DNA of 64,000 nt from Trogon surrucura (Eukaryota; Chordata; Aves; Trogoniformes; Trogonidae). The translations under genes and the position numbers were made by a program. This document shows positions 25,189-64,000 of the stretch, piece after piece. The stretch spans positions 496,001-560,000 of the forward strand of contig CM036620.1 in the NCBI GenBank assembly GCA_020746105.1. Reading direction: 5' to 3'. The notes below the pieces were generated by a model. It did no database searches. It was not told the DNA's origin and was given only the letters and a program-made list of their open reading frames with translations. Positions within the stretch are counted from its first letter, which is position 1; each line of letters opens with the position of its first letter.

Positions 25189-64000
<38,812 letters not shown>

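Overview
This is a vertebrate nuclear window, almost certainly from a bird. Three things point there: CR1 retroposon tails ending in ATTCTATGAT-type octamers, very compact introns in one gene, and two neighbouring genes whose tail-to-tail order matches the PAQR3/BMP2K locus of other amniotes. A tRNA-headed SINE with a CR1-type tail is also present in two full-length copies and one truncated copy. From general knowledge this argues against a galliform such as chicken, but I cannot name the species.

Layout. Positions 1 to about 13.5 kb are gene-free on my reading: unique DNA with one CR1 fragment. A CpG island (about 13.84-15.06 kb) holds the promoter and first two exons of PAQR3 on the + strand. 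PAQR3 is complete: six exons between 14417 and 18431 give 311 codons plus stop, followed by a 3' UTR of about 2.4 kb with a polyadenylation signal at 20794. BMP2K lies on the - strand, convergent with PAQR3. I reconstructed 15 coding exons between 52879 and 25189, every junction in frame. They run from the glycine-rich loop of the kinase domain to the stop codon. The first coding exon (N-terminus) is not in the window, so 52880-64000 is read as intron 1. The BMP2K 3' UTR probably fills much of 21.3-25.2 kb, leaving only about 0.5 kb between the two genes.

Function. PAQR3 is a seven-pass Golgi membrane protein of the progestin/adipoQ receptor family that tethers RAF kinases and SCAP/SREBP at the Golgi. 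BMP2K (BIKE) is a Numb-associated-family Ser/Thr kinase acting in clathrin/AP2 trafficking and autophagy, with a long Gln-rich and DPF/NPF-motif tail. The neighbours are not an operon. Their shared feature is convergent 3' ends.

Most notable observations: two BMP2K introns (13 and 15) need GC donor sites (AG|GCAAGT) to keep frame; read-through of exon 14 encodes a short alternative C-terminus resembling the mammalian short BMP2K isoform; eight D-x-F-G-x-x-P-F modules punctuate the tail; the polyGln/polyHis tract known in human BMP2K is nearly absent; the PAQR3 CpG island carries a YY1-type motif and a GGGGC pentanucleotide array; and the SINE family has a tRNA-Ile-like head. I found no sign of a new multi-gene system. 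This looks like an ordinary two-gene euchromatic region.
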